A DNA stretch of 64,000 nt from the NCBI GenBank assembly GCA_910575725.1, contig CAJTFE010000016.1, positions 30,457 to 94,456 on the forward strand, given 5' to 3'. A program made the translations under genes and the position numbers. Shown here in pieces: positions 1 through 8,232 of the stretch (position 1 is its first letter; each line of letters starts with the position of its first letter). The DNA comes from Clostridia bacterium. Lineage in GTDB: Bacteria; Bacillota; Clostridia; Lachnospirales; Lachnospiraceae. Under the pieces are notes generated by a model. It was not told the DNA's origin. It saw only the letters and a list, made by a program, of their open reading frames with translations, and searched no databases.

Positions 1-851
1 GTCTGAGGGCATACATCCTTCTCCAGCACACGCACAAACCGCTCTGAAGCGTAATACTTGTCATAAACCGCCTTTATCTCCTCATAGGATACCTCTTTTT
101 TCAAGGAAGCATAAGCCGTGATTAGGATTCCCCGGTTCATAGGAACCAGATGAGGCGTAAAATTGATTAGCACCGGTTCCCCGGCCGCATATCCCAGCTG
201 TTCCTCAATCTCCGGCGTATGGCGGTGGGAAGCAACGCCGTAAGCCTTGATATTTTCATTGACTTCACAGAAAAGATTGTCCACTTTGGATCCCCGGCCG
301 GCCCCGGAGGTTCCGGACTTGGCATCTGCAATGATCGTGTTGGGATCAATCAGCCCTTCCTTTAATAAAGGGTAAATGGAAAGCGTGGTACAAGTCGGAT
401 AACAGCCGGGATTGGCAATGAGCCTGGCTCCTTTCACGGCTTTCCGGTTAATCTCGCAGAGGCCGTAGACGGCTTCCGGGATGTATTGGGGCGCAGGATG
501 GGTGATCCCGTACCACTGCTCGTATACCTTCACGTCCTTGATCCTAAAATCCGCACTGAGATCCACGATTTTTGTCCGGGAGAGAATCTCATCGTTCACC
601 AGGGAAGCGCACAACCCCTGGGGAGTCGCCGTGAATATAACATCCACCTCTTTCGAAAGCTCCTCCATATTGTCATCCAGACACTTGTCTTCTACAATCT
701 GAAACATATTCTGATAAACCTGGGCATACTTTTTGTCTATGTAGCTTCTGGAGCCGTACCATTTGATTTCGGCTTCCTTATGGCCTGTCAAGAGCCGCAC
801 CAGTTCTCCCCCGGCATAGCCGGTTGCTCCGATAATTCCTGCTTTAATCAT
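1..851 (-). CDS. argC: N-acetyl-gamma-glutamyl-phosphate reductase, 3' end cut by window
   Basis: ArgC reduces N-acetylglutamyl phosphate to the semialdehyde in arginine biosynthesis, in the cytoplasm, with NADPH. Reading the minus strand from the ATG at 851 gives an N-terminal Rossmann motif (GATGYAGGELVRLL), the catalytic cysteine in NPGCYPT, and the conserved histidine stretch SHRHTPEIEEQLG further on. The start follows a GAGGCAGGTT ribosome site. The frame runs off the left edge, so roughly the last 60 residues are missing. The gene lies about 5 kb from argG, so the pathway is split here. Its leader carries ArgR-like sequences. Confidence 0.93.
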   Translation of the reverse strand, partial: MIKAGIIGATGYAGGELVRLLTGHKEAEIKWYGSRSYIDKKYAQVYQNMFQIVEDKCLDDNMEELSKEVDVIFTATPQGLCASLVNDEILSRTKIVDLSADFRIKDVKVYEQWYGITHPAPQYIPEAVYGLCEINRKAVKGARLIANPGCYPTCTTLSIYPLLKEGLIDPNTIIADAKSGTSGAGRGSKVDNLFCEVNENIKAYGVASHRHTPEIEEQLGYAAGEPVLINFTPHLVPMNRGILITAYASLKKEVSYEEIKAVYDKYYASERFVRVLEKDVCPQ

Positions 852-940
852 AACCTGCCTCCTCATTCTCAAGTCTCAAAGAACCATGCTTACGCACGAT
901 TTGAGACTCATATTCAAAACAAAACTGCTGCAATATTTTC

Positions 941-998
941 ATTGCATATATTACCACCGGGAGCATATATATGCAAGTATTATTTATATTTATTCATT
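941..998 (-). promoter_or_regulatory. Candidate ArgR operator region upstream of argC
   Basis: The AT-rich stretch upstream of argC holds a TGCATATA/TATATGCA dyad. On the minus strand it also holds TGAATAAATATAAATAAT, which resembles the Firmicutes ARG box (TGAAT, A/T-rich centre, ATTCA). A related CATAAATATGTATAA sequence lies ahead of argG. ArgR control is inferred; no regulator gene is in the window. Confidence 0.35.
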
Positions 999-1019
999 TC
1001 TTCTTACTTTACACAAAAA

Positions 1020-2345
1020 TCAAGAGTCCGGCCTTTTCCACTCCAAAATCTCCCCGAGCTTTTCCCTTACATACCTCTCCTGCCCTTCATCCGTGGGATG
1101 ATAATACCGCCTGCCGGCCAAAGCCTTAGGCAGACACTCCATCCGACTCAGCTTTTCCTCTGTATCATGGGCATAAATATACCCTTCCCCATAATGGAGA
1201 TCCTTCATCAGCTTCGTAGGCGCATTGCAGATCTGTAAAGGCACCGGCTCTGCCGGCAGCTCCCGTACATCCTCCTTGCAGGCCTCGCAGGCCCGGTAGA
1301 GGGCATTGGACTTGGGCGCCATGGAGAGATACACTGCCGCATGAGTCAGGTGTACATCACATTCCGGCATCCCCAGGAAATGACAGGCCTGATAAACGGA
1401 CACCGCCAGCGGCAGAGCCTGGGAATCTGCCATCCCTACGTCCTCGCTGGCAAAGCGTATCAGCCTTCTTGCAATGTACAAGGGATCCTCTCCTCCATGC
1501 AGCATCCGGTGCATCCAGTAAAGAGCCGCATCGGGATCACTGTTGCGCATGGACTTGTGAAGGGCGGAAATAAGATTGTAATGCTCCTCCCCGTTTTTAT
1601 CATACAACAGAGAGCGTCTGTTCATACACTGGGCCAGGAGCTCCTCGTCGATGCAGATCACGCCCCGCTCATTCATCTTTCCATTGAGAACCGCCATTTC
1701 CAGGGTATTGAGGGCCGTCCGGGCGTCTCCGTTGGCAAACCGTGCAATGGCCCGCAGATGAGTTTCTTCTATTAATAAGTCGAGATTGCCAAAACCCTTG
1801 GGGCTTTTCAGCCCATGACGGAGCAGAGCCGTCAGATCCTCTTCCTCCAGCGCCTTCAGAATAAACACCTTGCACCGGGACAAAAGAGCGGAATTGATCT
1901 CAAAGGAGGGATTCTCCGTCGTGGCGCCTACCAGGACAATGCTCCCCTTTTCCACAAAGGGAAGAAAGGCGTCCTGCTGGGCCTTGTTAAAACGGTGGAT
2001 CTCATCGGTAAACAAGAGCGTCCGGATTCCCATCTTCCGATTCTGCTCCGCCTGGTTCATAACCTCCTTTACCTCTTTGATCCCGCTGGTCACTGCGCTG
2101 AATTCCACGAACTCCGCCCGTGTCTGCCTGGCTATGATTCTTGCCAGCGTAGTCTTGCCCACGCCGGGCGGCCCCCAGAAAATCATGGAGGACACCTGGT
2201 CTGTCTCGATTAATCTGCGGAGGATCTTCCCCTCCCCGATCAGGTGGCTCTGTCCCACGTACTCATCCAGGCTCTCAGGCCGCAGCCTGCTGGCTAGAGG
2301 CGCACTCTGCGGCCGATCGTCAAATAAGCTCAACTGTTCCATCAT
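1020..2345 (-). CDS. rarA: Replication-associated recombination protein A (RarA/MgsA AAA+ ATPase)
   Basis: This is a DNA-maintenance AAA+ ATPase of the RarA/MgsA/WRNIP1 family, which acts at stalled replication forks. From the chosen start (441 residues, normal length) there is a Walker A motif GPPGVGKTT at about 58-66, a Walker B-type DEIHRF at about 114-119, the sensor segment GATTENPSFEIN, and the C-terminal helical tetramerisation region. The frame is open to 2438, but the ATG at 2345 is preceded by GGGGG eight bases upstream and gives the usual N-terminus, MMEQLSLFDDRP. It is a single gene, divergent from the ECF operon. Confidence 0.93.
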   Translation of the reverse strand: MMEQLSLFDDRPQSAPLASRLRPESLDEYVGQSHLIGEGKILRRLIETDQVSSMIFWGPPGVGKTTLARIIARQTRAEFVEFSAVTSGIKEVKEVMNQAEQNRKMGIRTLLFTDEIHRFNKAQQDAFLPFVEKGSIVLVGATTENPSFEINSALLSRCKVFILKALEEEDLTALLRHGLKSPKGFGNLDLLIEETHLRAIARFANGDARTALNTLEMAVLNGKMNERGVICIDEELLAQCMNRRSLLYDKNGEEHYNLISALHKSMRNSDPDAALYWMHRMLHGGEDPLYIARRLIRFASEDVGMADSQALPLAVSVYQACHFLGMPECDVHLTHAAVYLSMAPKSNALYRACEACKEDVRELPAEPVPLQICNAPTKLMKDLHYGEGYIYAHDTEEKLSRMECLPKALAGRRYYHPTDEGQERYVREKLGEILEWKRPDS

Positions 2346-2519
2346 AGATTCATCCCCCGTCTGCACTCTGCCGTACCTTCTTGCATTTTTACAAACATAT
2401 GTTTCCTCTATCATACTACATTTCAAGAGCTGCCACAAGACATTTATTATGAACTTTTAATATAGAAAAGTACACGCATGTACTGCCAAACCAATCAAGA
2501 GGGAAAAGGAGAGTTACCA

Positions 2520-3071
2520 ATGAAAAATTTCTCAGTAAAAACAATCGTAGCAATCGGTATCGGCGCGGCGCTGTTTTTCGTGCTCAGCAGCTATGTGGCA
2601 ATTCCTACACCAGTGCCCAATCTGAAGATCAGCGTACACTATCCTGTTGTAGCCGTTATGAGCATGCTCTTCGGGCCTGTGGCAGGCTTTCTAATGAGCC
2701 TTATCGGCCATTTCTTAAGCGACCTGGCAAGCGGCTGGGGCGTATGGTGGAGCTGGATCGCAGGAAGCGCCTTCTTTGGCCTGGTTATGGGCCTCTTAGG
2801 CTATAAGCTGAAGCTGTCCAAGGGTGAATTCGGCGTAAAGGGCGCAGTGATTTTCAATGTGGTACAGATCATTACACACCTGATTTCCTGGGGCCTGATT
2901 GCTCCCGGCCTGGATATTCTTATTTATGACGAGCCTGCGGAGAAGATCTTCCTCCAGGGTGCCGTGGGAAGCGTTGGAAATATCCTTTCAACAGCCATTG
3001 TAGGCACTATTTTGTGCTTCGCCTACACAGCTGCCAGAGCGAAAAAGGGCTCTTTAAAAGCAGAAAAATAA
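2520..3071 (+). CDS. ECF transporter S component (UPF0397 family)
   Basis: This is the substrate-binding membrane subunit of an energy-coupling-factor importer. It is 183 residues and very hydrophobic, with about five or six membrane segments. The opening SVKTIVAIGIGAALFFVLS and the GPVAGFLMSLIGH motif fit the UPF0397 S-component family. The ATG at 2520 has an AAAGGAG site. The A and T components follow on the same strand, so this is a dedicated (group I) ECF cassette. The substrate cannot be told: no riboswitch is visible in the roughly 80-base leader. Relatives of this arrangement have been predicted to carry vitamins or their precursors. Confidence 0.85.
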   Translation: MKNFSVKTIVAIGIGAALFFVLSSYVAIPTPVPNLKISVHYPVVAVMSMLFGPVAGFLMSLIGHFLSDLASGWGVWWSWIAGSAFFGLVMGLLGYKLKLSKGEFGVKGAVIFNVVQIITHLISWGLIAPGLDILIYDEPAEKIFLQGAVGSVGNILSTAIVGTILCFAYTAARAKKGSLKAEK

Positions 3072-3081
3072 GGAAGCGGAA

Positions 3082-3148
3082 GGGGCTGTCACAAAATAAG
3101 GCTTATGGATGGAAAAACCAGTCGTCTTATTCTGCGGCAGCCTTTTTT
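3082..3148 (+). terminator. GGCTGTC-type hairpin with T tract, between S and A components
   Basis: GGGGCTGTC at 3082 pairs with GCGGCAGCC ending at 3142, with inner arms ATAAG/CTTAT. Six T follow at 3143-3148. It looks like an intrinsic terminator or attenuator inside the ECF operon and belongs to the GGCTGTC hairpin class seen elsewhere in this window. Confidence 0.65.
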
Positions 3149-3200
3149 CCTGCTGCTGACGGCAGAACCAGAGACAACTCAGCAGCAAAAGGAGGTACAA

Positions 3201-3797
3201 GTGAAAGAACCGATTATTAAATTTGAGGATTTCAGCTTTCAGTACGACGCCCAGGCGGAGCCCACGCTGAAACATATCAATCTTGAGATTTATCCGGGGG
3301 AAAAACTCCTCATTGCCGGGCCCTCCGGCTGCGGCAAATCCACCCTCACCCACTGTATGAACGGCCTGATTCCCTTTGCATACTCCGGAGAATCCACCGG
3401 AACCTTAACCATCCGGGGCAGGGAGACAAAGACTCAGAGCATCTTCGAGATCTCCAAGACCATCGGCACCGTGCTCCAGGATTTGGACGGCCAGTTCATC
3501 GGCCTTACCGTTGCGGAGGACATCGCCTTTGCCCTGGAAAATGCCTGCGTAAACCAGACAGACATGAAAAAGGAAGTTCTGGAAACAGCCCGGAAGGTGG
3601 AAATCGCCGATCACCTGGAGCACTCTCCCGACGCTCTGTCCGGCGGCCAGAAGCAGCGGGTCTCCATGGCCGGCGTTATGGTAAACCAAGTGGAAATCCT
3701 TCTCTTTGACGAGCCTCTGGCCAACCTGGATCCGGCCACCGGAAAACGCGCCATCGAGATCATTGACCAGATACAAAAAAAACAGGCACCACTGTGA
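3201..3797 (+). CDS. ECF transporter ATPase, N-terminal half (frame broken at A8 tract)
   Basis: This is the first ABC domain of a YkoD-like double ATPase that powers the ECF importer. The GTG at 3201 follows AAAGGAGG. Walker [10 protein letters not shown], a Q-loop region (VLQDLDGQF), signature LSGGQKQR and Walker B ILLFDEP are all present. Translation stops at 3797, just after eight A (3775-3782) and short of the H-loop. Reading one base back at the A tract continues as KKTGTTVIIVEHRLEDV, the expected H-loop sequence. The gene is therefore one unit broken by a one-base shift: a sequencing error, a mutation, or a frame restored by slippage on A_AAA_AAA. Confidence 0.8.
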   Translation: MKEPIIKFEDFSFQYDAQAEPTLKHINLEIYPGEKLLIAGPSGCGKSTLTHCMNGLIPFAYSGESTGTLTIRGRETKTQSIFEISKTIGTVLQDLDGQFIGLTVAEDIAFALENACVNQTDMKKEVLETARKVEIADHLEHSPDALSGGQKQRVSMAGVMVNQVEILLFDEPLANLDPATGKRAIEIIDQIQKKQAPL

Positions 3798-4909
3798 TCA
3801 TTGTGGAGCACCGCCTGGAGGATGTGCTGTGGCGGGACGTAGACCGGATTGTCCTGATGAAGGATGGGGAGATTGTGGCAGACCAGGCTCCGGACGAGCT
3901 TCTTTCCACCAATCTTCTTCTGGAAAACGGAATCCGGGAGCCCTTATACTTAACTGCGCTCAAATACGCCGGGCTCACCATAACCCCTGAATGCCGGCCC
4001 CACAGCATCCGCAGCCTTACCCTTACGGAGGAAGAAAAATCCTGTGTCCGCGACTGGTATCACAGCCGGAAGGCCCGTGAGAAAAAGGAAGAGCCGGAGA
4101 TTCTTCTTCAGGCCGAGAACATTGATTTTACCTATGAAAACGGCTTCCACGCCCTAAAAGGCATCCATGCTTACGCCGCTAAAGGAGAGCTCCTTGCCAT
4201 TGTGGGAACAAACGGAGCCGGAAAGTCCACCTTCTCAAAGGTCATCTGCGGCTTTGAAAAGCAGCAGAAGGGCAGCCTCACCTTCCAGGGAGTGGACATG
4301 AAGGATTACAGCATCAAGGAACGCGCCGACCGCATCGGCTATGTCATGCAGAACCCCAATCAGATGATCTGCAAGACTATGATCTTTGACGAGGTGGCCT
4401 TCGGCCTGAGGCAGCGCCATGTGCCGGAGGATACCATTGCCCAAAAGGTAGACGAGGTATTGAAGGTATGCGGCCTCTACCCCTTCCGGAAATGGCCCGT
4501 GTCCGCCCTAAGCTTTGGGCAGAAAAAGCGTGTCACCATCGCTTCCATCCTCGCCTTGGATCCCCAGATGCTCATTCTGGACGAGCCCACAGCCGGACAG
4601 GATTACCTGCACTACACGGAAATCATGGAATTTTTGAAGGATCTTCACAACCGGGGAATCACGGTGGTTATGATCACCCACGATATGCATCTGATGCTGG
4701 AATACGCCCAGAGAGCCATTGTATTTTCCGGGGGACAGGTGATTGCAGACGATACCTCCGCCAACATTCTCACCAACCCGGATATCATCAGCCGGGCAAA
4801 CCTAAAGGAAACCTCCCTTTACGACCTGGCCCTTTTGTGCAAAATCAGCGATCCCAATGTATTTGTCCAGCATTTTATCGACTATGAAGAGGAGGAGGTA
4901 CGGGGATGA
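3794..4909 (+). CDS. ECF transporter ATPase, C-terminal half with second ABC domain
   Basis: This continues the preceding gene in the -1 frame. It opens with the missing H-loop of domain 1 (IIVEHRLEDVLW), then a linker, then a second full ABC domain: Walker A GTNGAGKST, Q-loop VMQNPNQM, signature ALSFGQKKR, Walker B MLILDEP, H-loop VVMITHDMHLM. The apparent GTG start at 3794 has no ribosome site, so independent translation is doubtful. Together the halves would give one protein of about 570 residues, normal for double EcfA proteins. The 3' end overlaps ecfT by four bases (ATGA). Confidence 0.8.
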   Translation: MIIVEHRLEDVLWRDVDRIVLMKDGEIVADQAPDELLSTNLLLENGIREPLYLTALKYAGLTITPECRPHSIRSLTLTEEEKSCVRDWYHSRKAREKKEEPEILLQAENIDFTYENGFHALKGIHAYAAKGELLAIVGTNGAGKSTFSKVICGFEKQQKGSLTFQGVDMKDYSIKERADRIGYVMQNPNQMICKTMIFDEVAFGLRQRHVPEDTIAQKVDEVLKVCGLYPFRKWPVSALSFGQKKRVTIASILALDPQMLILDEPTAGQDYLHYTEIMEFLKDLHNRGITVVMITHDMHLMLEYAQRAIVFSGGQVIADDTSANILTNPDIISRANLKETSLYDLALLCKISDPNVFVQHFIDYEEEEVRG

Positions 4910-5730
4910 TTCAGTTATTTAACTATATAGAGCGTGTTTCTCCTATTCATAAATTAACGGGAGCCTCCAAGATGGCCTGTATGCTTTGCTGGGTTCTGGC
5001 GGCAATGATTACCTTTGATACCAGGTATCTCGTCCTGCTCACCGTATTTGCCTTGATCTTATTCCGGGTTTCCAGAATCAAAGTCAGCGACGTGAAGGTA
5101 ATCCTCATCTTCTCCCTGGTGTTCCTGGCCATGAACAATCTTCTGATTTACCTGTTTTCCCCGGAGCATGGGGTGAGCATCTATGGAACCCGGACGGTGC
5201 TCTTCCACATCATCGGGCGTTACAGCATCACCGCACAGCAGCTGCTCTACCATGCAAATGTGATTTTAAAATACACAGCGACGATTCCCGTGGTGATCCT
5301 CTTTATCTCCACCACCCAGCCCAGCGAATTTGCCGCTTCTTTAAATAAGATCGGCGTAAGCTACAAGGTGTCCTACTCTGTCTCCCTGGCTTTGCGCTAT
5401 ATTCCGGACATCCTGGACGAATTTCACGCAATTTCCCTGGCACAGCAGGCAAGGGGCGTGGAGCTGTCCGGCAAGGAAAACCTGGTAAAACGTCTCAAAG
5501 GGGCCACCGCCATTCTGATGCCCCTCATCCTCTCCAGCATGGAGCGGATCGAAGTCGTATCCAACGCCATGGAGCTGCGCTGCTTCGGCAAAGAACCAAA
5601 ACGTACCTGGTATCGGGAACAGCGCTTTACAGGCCTTGATTACACTACCATGGTTCTGGGATTCCTGCTGATCGCCATTTCCATTGCCCTGCAGTTTCTC
5701 AACAAAGGGCGCTACTGGAATCCCTTCTAA
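4906..5730 (+). CDS. ECF transporter transmembrane T component
   Basis: EcfT is the coupling membrane protein that links the ATPase pair to the S component. It is 274 residues with membrane segments at both ends. It has two charged coupling motifs of the Ala-Arg-Gly type: AQQARGVEL, and the variant AMELRCFG, in which Cys replaces the usual residue after Arg. The ATG overlaps the ATPase stop codon, so translation is probably coupled. It closes the operon. Confidence 0.87.
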   Translation: MIQLFNYIERVSPIHKLTGASKMACMLCWVLAAMITFDTRYLVLLTVFALILFRVSRIKVSDVKVILIFSLVFLAMNNLLIYLFSPEHGVSIYGTRTVLFHIIGRYSITAQQLLYHANVILKYTATIPVVILFISTTQPSEFAASLNKIGVSYKVSYSVSLALRYIPDILDEFHAISLAQQARGVELSGKENLVKRLKGATAILMPLILSSMERIEVVSNAMELRCFGKEPKRTWYREQRFTGLDYTTMVLGFLLIAISIALQFLNKGRYWNPF

Positions 5731-5774
5731 GCGGATTCCCACAGCATCCATTTATGCATGTTTTTTGAATATTA

Positions 5775-5870
5775 TGTATAAAATATTATCTTTATACAAT
5801 TTATTCCTAAAATATGCGCATAAATATGTATAAAATTTCACTTGCATCTTTCCAAAGGATGTTGTATATT
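5775..5870 (+). promoter_or_regulatory. argG promoter with candidate ArgR boxes
   Basis: A -35 TTGCAT (5842-5847) and a -10 TATATT (5865-5870) are separated by exactly 17 bases. Upstream lie two A/T-rich boxes, ATGTATAAAATATTATCT and CATAAATATGTATAA, similar in composition and spacing to ARG boxes and to the argC leader. ArgR repression is inferred. Confidence 0.6.
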
Positions 5871-5897
5871 ATTTGTCAGTGAGAAAAGCCAAAGACT

Positions 5898-5924
5898 GGG
5901 GCTGTCCTATTATGCGGCAGCCCC
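5898..5924 (+). repeat. GGGGCTGTC/GCAGCCCC hairpin in argG leader
   Basis: GGGGCTG (5898-5904) pairs with CAGCCCC (5918-5924) across a short loop, between the promoter and the argG ribosome site. There is no T tract, so it is not a plain terminator. It matches the start of the GGCTGTC hairpins at 3082 and 37332 and may affect mRNA stability or start access. Confidence 0.55.
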
Positions 5925-5956
5925 AAATCAATGCAAACCGAGGAGGATATAAAGAC

Positions 5957-7183
5957 ATGAAAGAAAAAGTTGTACTGGCCTATTCCGGCGGATTGGATAC
6001 CACAGCTATCATTCCCTGGCTGAAAGAGCATTTTGACTACGAAGTGATCTGCTGCTGCATCGACTGCGGACAGGGAAACGAGCTTGACGGCCTGGAAGAG
6101 CGGGCAAAGCTCTCCGGCGCTTCCAAATTATACATTGAAAACATCATCGACGAATTCTGTGACGACTACATCATGCCCTGTGTACAGGCAGGCGCCGTAT
6201 ACGAGAACAAATACCTCTTAGGCACCTCCATGGCACGTCCGGCCATCGCCAAGCGTCTCGTAGAGATCGCCCGGAAAGAAGGCGCAGCCGCCATCTGCCA
6301 CGGCGCAACCGGCAAAGGCAACGACCAGATCCGCTTCGAGCTCGGCATCAAAGCCCTTGCCCCGGATCTTACCATCATCGCCCCCTGGCGCATGACCGAC
6401 ATATGGACCATGCAGTCCCGTGAGGACGAGATCGAATACTGCCGCAAGCACGGCATCAACCTGCCCTTCGACCACAGCCAGAGCTACAGCCGCGACCGGA
6501 ACCTGTGGCACATCAGCCACGAAGGACTGGAGCTTGAGGATCCGGCCAGCGAGCCCAACTACGAGCACATGCTGGTCTTAGGCGTCACACCTGAAAAAGC
6601 TCCCGACGAAGGCGAATACGTGACCATGACCTTTGAAAAAGGCATCCCCGTATCCCTGAACGGCAAGTCCATGAAAGTATCCGAGATCATCACCGAGCTG
6701 AACGCCCTGGGCGGAAAGCACGGCATCGGCATCGTAGACATCGTAGAAAACCGCGTAGTCGGCATGAAATCCAGGGGCGTATACGAGACCCCCGGCGGCA
6801 CCATCCTCATGGAAGCCCACCAGCAGCTGGAAGAGCTCGTTCTGGACCGCGCCACCATGGAAGTCAAAAAAGACCTCGGCAGCAAATTCGCCCAGATCGT
6901 ATACGAAGGAAAATGGTTCACCCCCCTGCGCGAAGCAGTACAAGCCTTCGTCACCAGCACCCAGGAGTACGTAACCGGAGAAGTCAAGTTCAAGCTTTAC
7001 AAAGGCAACATCATCAAAGCAGGAACCACCTCCCCCTACTCCCTATACAATGAATCCCTGGCCTCCTTCACCACCGGCGATCTCTACGACCACCACGACG
7101 CCAGCGGCTTCATCACCCTCTTCGGCCTCCCCCTAAAAGTCCGCGCCCTAAAACTAGCCGAAGCCAAAGCCACCCAAAACTAA
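5957..7183 (+). CDS. argG: Argininosuccinate synthase
   Basis: ArgG joins citrulline and aspartate with ATP to make argininosuccinate, the penultimate step of arginine synthesis. The P-loop pyrophosphatase motif AYSGGLDTT sits at residues 8-16, and [13 protein letters not shown] and [12 protein letters not shown] are also diagnostic. At 408 residues it is full length. The ATG at 5957 follows GAGGAGGATAT; the open frame upstream is leader. Codons are strongly C-rich at third positions, as in highly expressed genes. It is a single gene with its own promoter; argH is not adjacent. Confidence 0.97.
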   Translation: MKEKVVLAYSGGLDTTAIIPWLKEHFDYEVICCCIDCGQGNELDGLEERAKLSGASKLYIENIIDEFCDDYIMPCVQAGAVYENKYLLGTSMARPAIAKRLVEIARKEGAAAICHGATGKGNDQIRFELGIKALAPDLTIIAPWRMTDIWTMQSREDEIEYCRKHGINLPFDHSQSYSRDRNLWHISHEGLELEDPASEPNYEHMLVLGVTPEKAPDEGEYVTMTFEKGIPVSLNGKSMKVSEIITELNALGGKHGIGIVDIVENRVVGMKSRGVYETPGGTILMEAHQQLEELVLDRATMEVKKDLGSKFAQIVYEGKWFTPLREAVQAFVTSTQEYVTGEVKFKLYKGNIIKAGTTSPYSLYNESLASFTTGDLYDHHDASGFITLFGLPLKVRALKLAEAKATQN

Positions 7184-7226
7184 ACCCCATCCCCAACAGC
7201 ACCCCCCTGGCTGCCCCCCAAAGCCA

Positions 7227-7492
7227 GGAGGTGTCAGCCGTAAAATAAGCCGCCAGGCTTTTCCGATATCCAGTGTCCGGCTGTTCACGTACACGCCGTA
7301 TGATCGGAACGAACATTACCCCAACACCTGCAGCCATAAAAAACCTGCAAAAGTAATGTACGTTCAGAGCATACGGCGTGTACGCGAACCGTCCGAACCG
7401 TTGTGATAAGGAGGGACCCACAAAGTGGGAGGATTCCTTATCGCTGGGGATACGGAAAAGGCCTGGCGGCTTATTTTACGGCTGACACCTCC
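7227..7492. repeat. 266-bp nested palindromic element with TTCACGTACAC core
   Basis: The outer arms (from 7227, and back from 7492) are identical for 32 bases, beginning GGAGGTGTCAGCCGTAAAAT. Inside, GTTCACGTACACGCCGTATG on the left is mirrored near 7362-7390, and GATAAGGA/TCCTTATC with CCCAC/GTGGG forms another hairpin at about 7402-7440. It lies between convergent argG and dgaF, so it may end both transcripts. It shares its core with the element at 30857. No ORF inside looks real. Confidence 0.8.
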
Positions 7493-7498
7493 GTCCGT

Positions 7499-8230
7499 CT
7501 AAACCACTTCCCTCACAATCCCCAAAAGTCTCTTCACATCCCCCGTCCTAGTATCCCCGCTCTCCTTATCAATAATCGAAGAATACACATGAGGAATCAC
7601 CTTCTGCACCCCGGCGCCCAGAATAATCTCCATAATCTCCCGGAAATTATCAAGATCAATCCCCCCCGTAGGCTCCATCACGAACTCATTTTGCGCACAG
7701 GCCTCTGCCACAGCCTTGAGCTCCTCCTTACACTTCAAGCCCCCCATCGGGAAAAACTTCACCGAATTGCCCCCCATTTCCCGAATCATGGCAATGGCCG
7801 TATCCACCGGAACAAGAGCCGGCTCACAGTCCTTAGAAAGAGGGCCGGTAGAAATCTTCACAAATCCCGGCTTCCCACAGGGAGAAACAAGAGAATTGAT
7901 ATGGGCCTCCTCATTTCCTACATTGGCCCTGGTATATCCTACAGCCGAAAACACCTGGTTAAAATGATTCGCCTTAATCTCCTTGGCAATGTCCCCCACA
8001 GCCTTCCACTGGGCCGGATTTCCGCCCCCTAAGCCGACAGAAAGATTGCCCTCGAGAACTTCCATATACCGCTTCATATCCTCCACCGCGCTGGGTACAT
8101 CGGGATAATTGGCAGAAAGCACGCCCACAACCACATACTTCTCTGCAGCCTCATAAATCTCCGCCGCATTTTTCAAGCTTCCGCCCAGCACGTTCAGGCA
8201 CACTCTGCCCTTATAATAATTGATTCCCAT
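7499..8230 (-). CDS. dgaF: KDGP aldolase family protein (DgaF-like)
   Basis: DgaF cleaves 2-keto-3-deoxy-6-phosphogluconate to pyruvate and glyceraldehyde 3-phosphate, the last step of glucosaminate breakdown. The 243 residues have a TIM-barrel pattern with phosphate-binding glycines (SVGLGGGNP, MEPTGGIDLDN) and VKFFPMGGLK, where the lysine is the likely Schiff-base residue. The gene starts three bases after dgaE and is the last of the ten-gene operon, followed directly by the 266-bp palindrome. Family assignment rests on sequence pattern and pairing with dgaE. The true sugar acid may differ. Confidence 0.85.
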   Translation of the reverse strand: MGINYYKGRVCLNVLGGSLKNAAEIYEAAEKYVVVGVLSANYPDVPSAVEDMKRYMEVLEGNLSVGLGGGNPAQWKAVGDIAKEIKANHFNQVFSAVGYTRANVGNEEAHINSLVSPCGKPGFVKISTGPLSKDCEPALVPVDTAIAMIREMGGNSVKFFPMGGLKCKEELKAVAEACAQNEFVMEPTGGIDLDNFREIMEIILGAGVQKVIPHVYSSIIDKESGDTRTGDVKRLLGIVREVV

Positions 8231-8232
8231 TT

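Noticed and set aside
486..1238. Long plus-strand frame opposite argC and rarA
   Set aside because: It spans two convincing minus-strand genes and their intergenic gap, has no ribosome site and a non-protein-like composition. A shadow frame.
2439..2519. Vitamin riboswitch ahead of the ECF operon
   Set aside because: Only about 80 bases are available and no thiamine, cobalamin, FMN or other known conserved core is visible.
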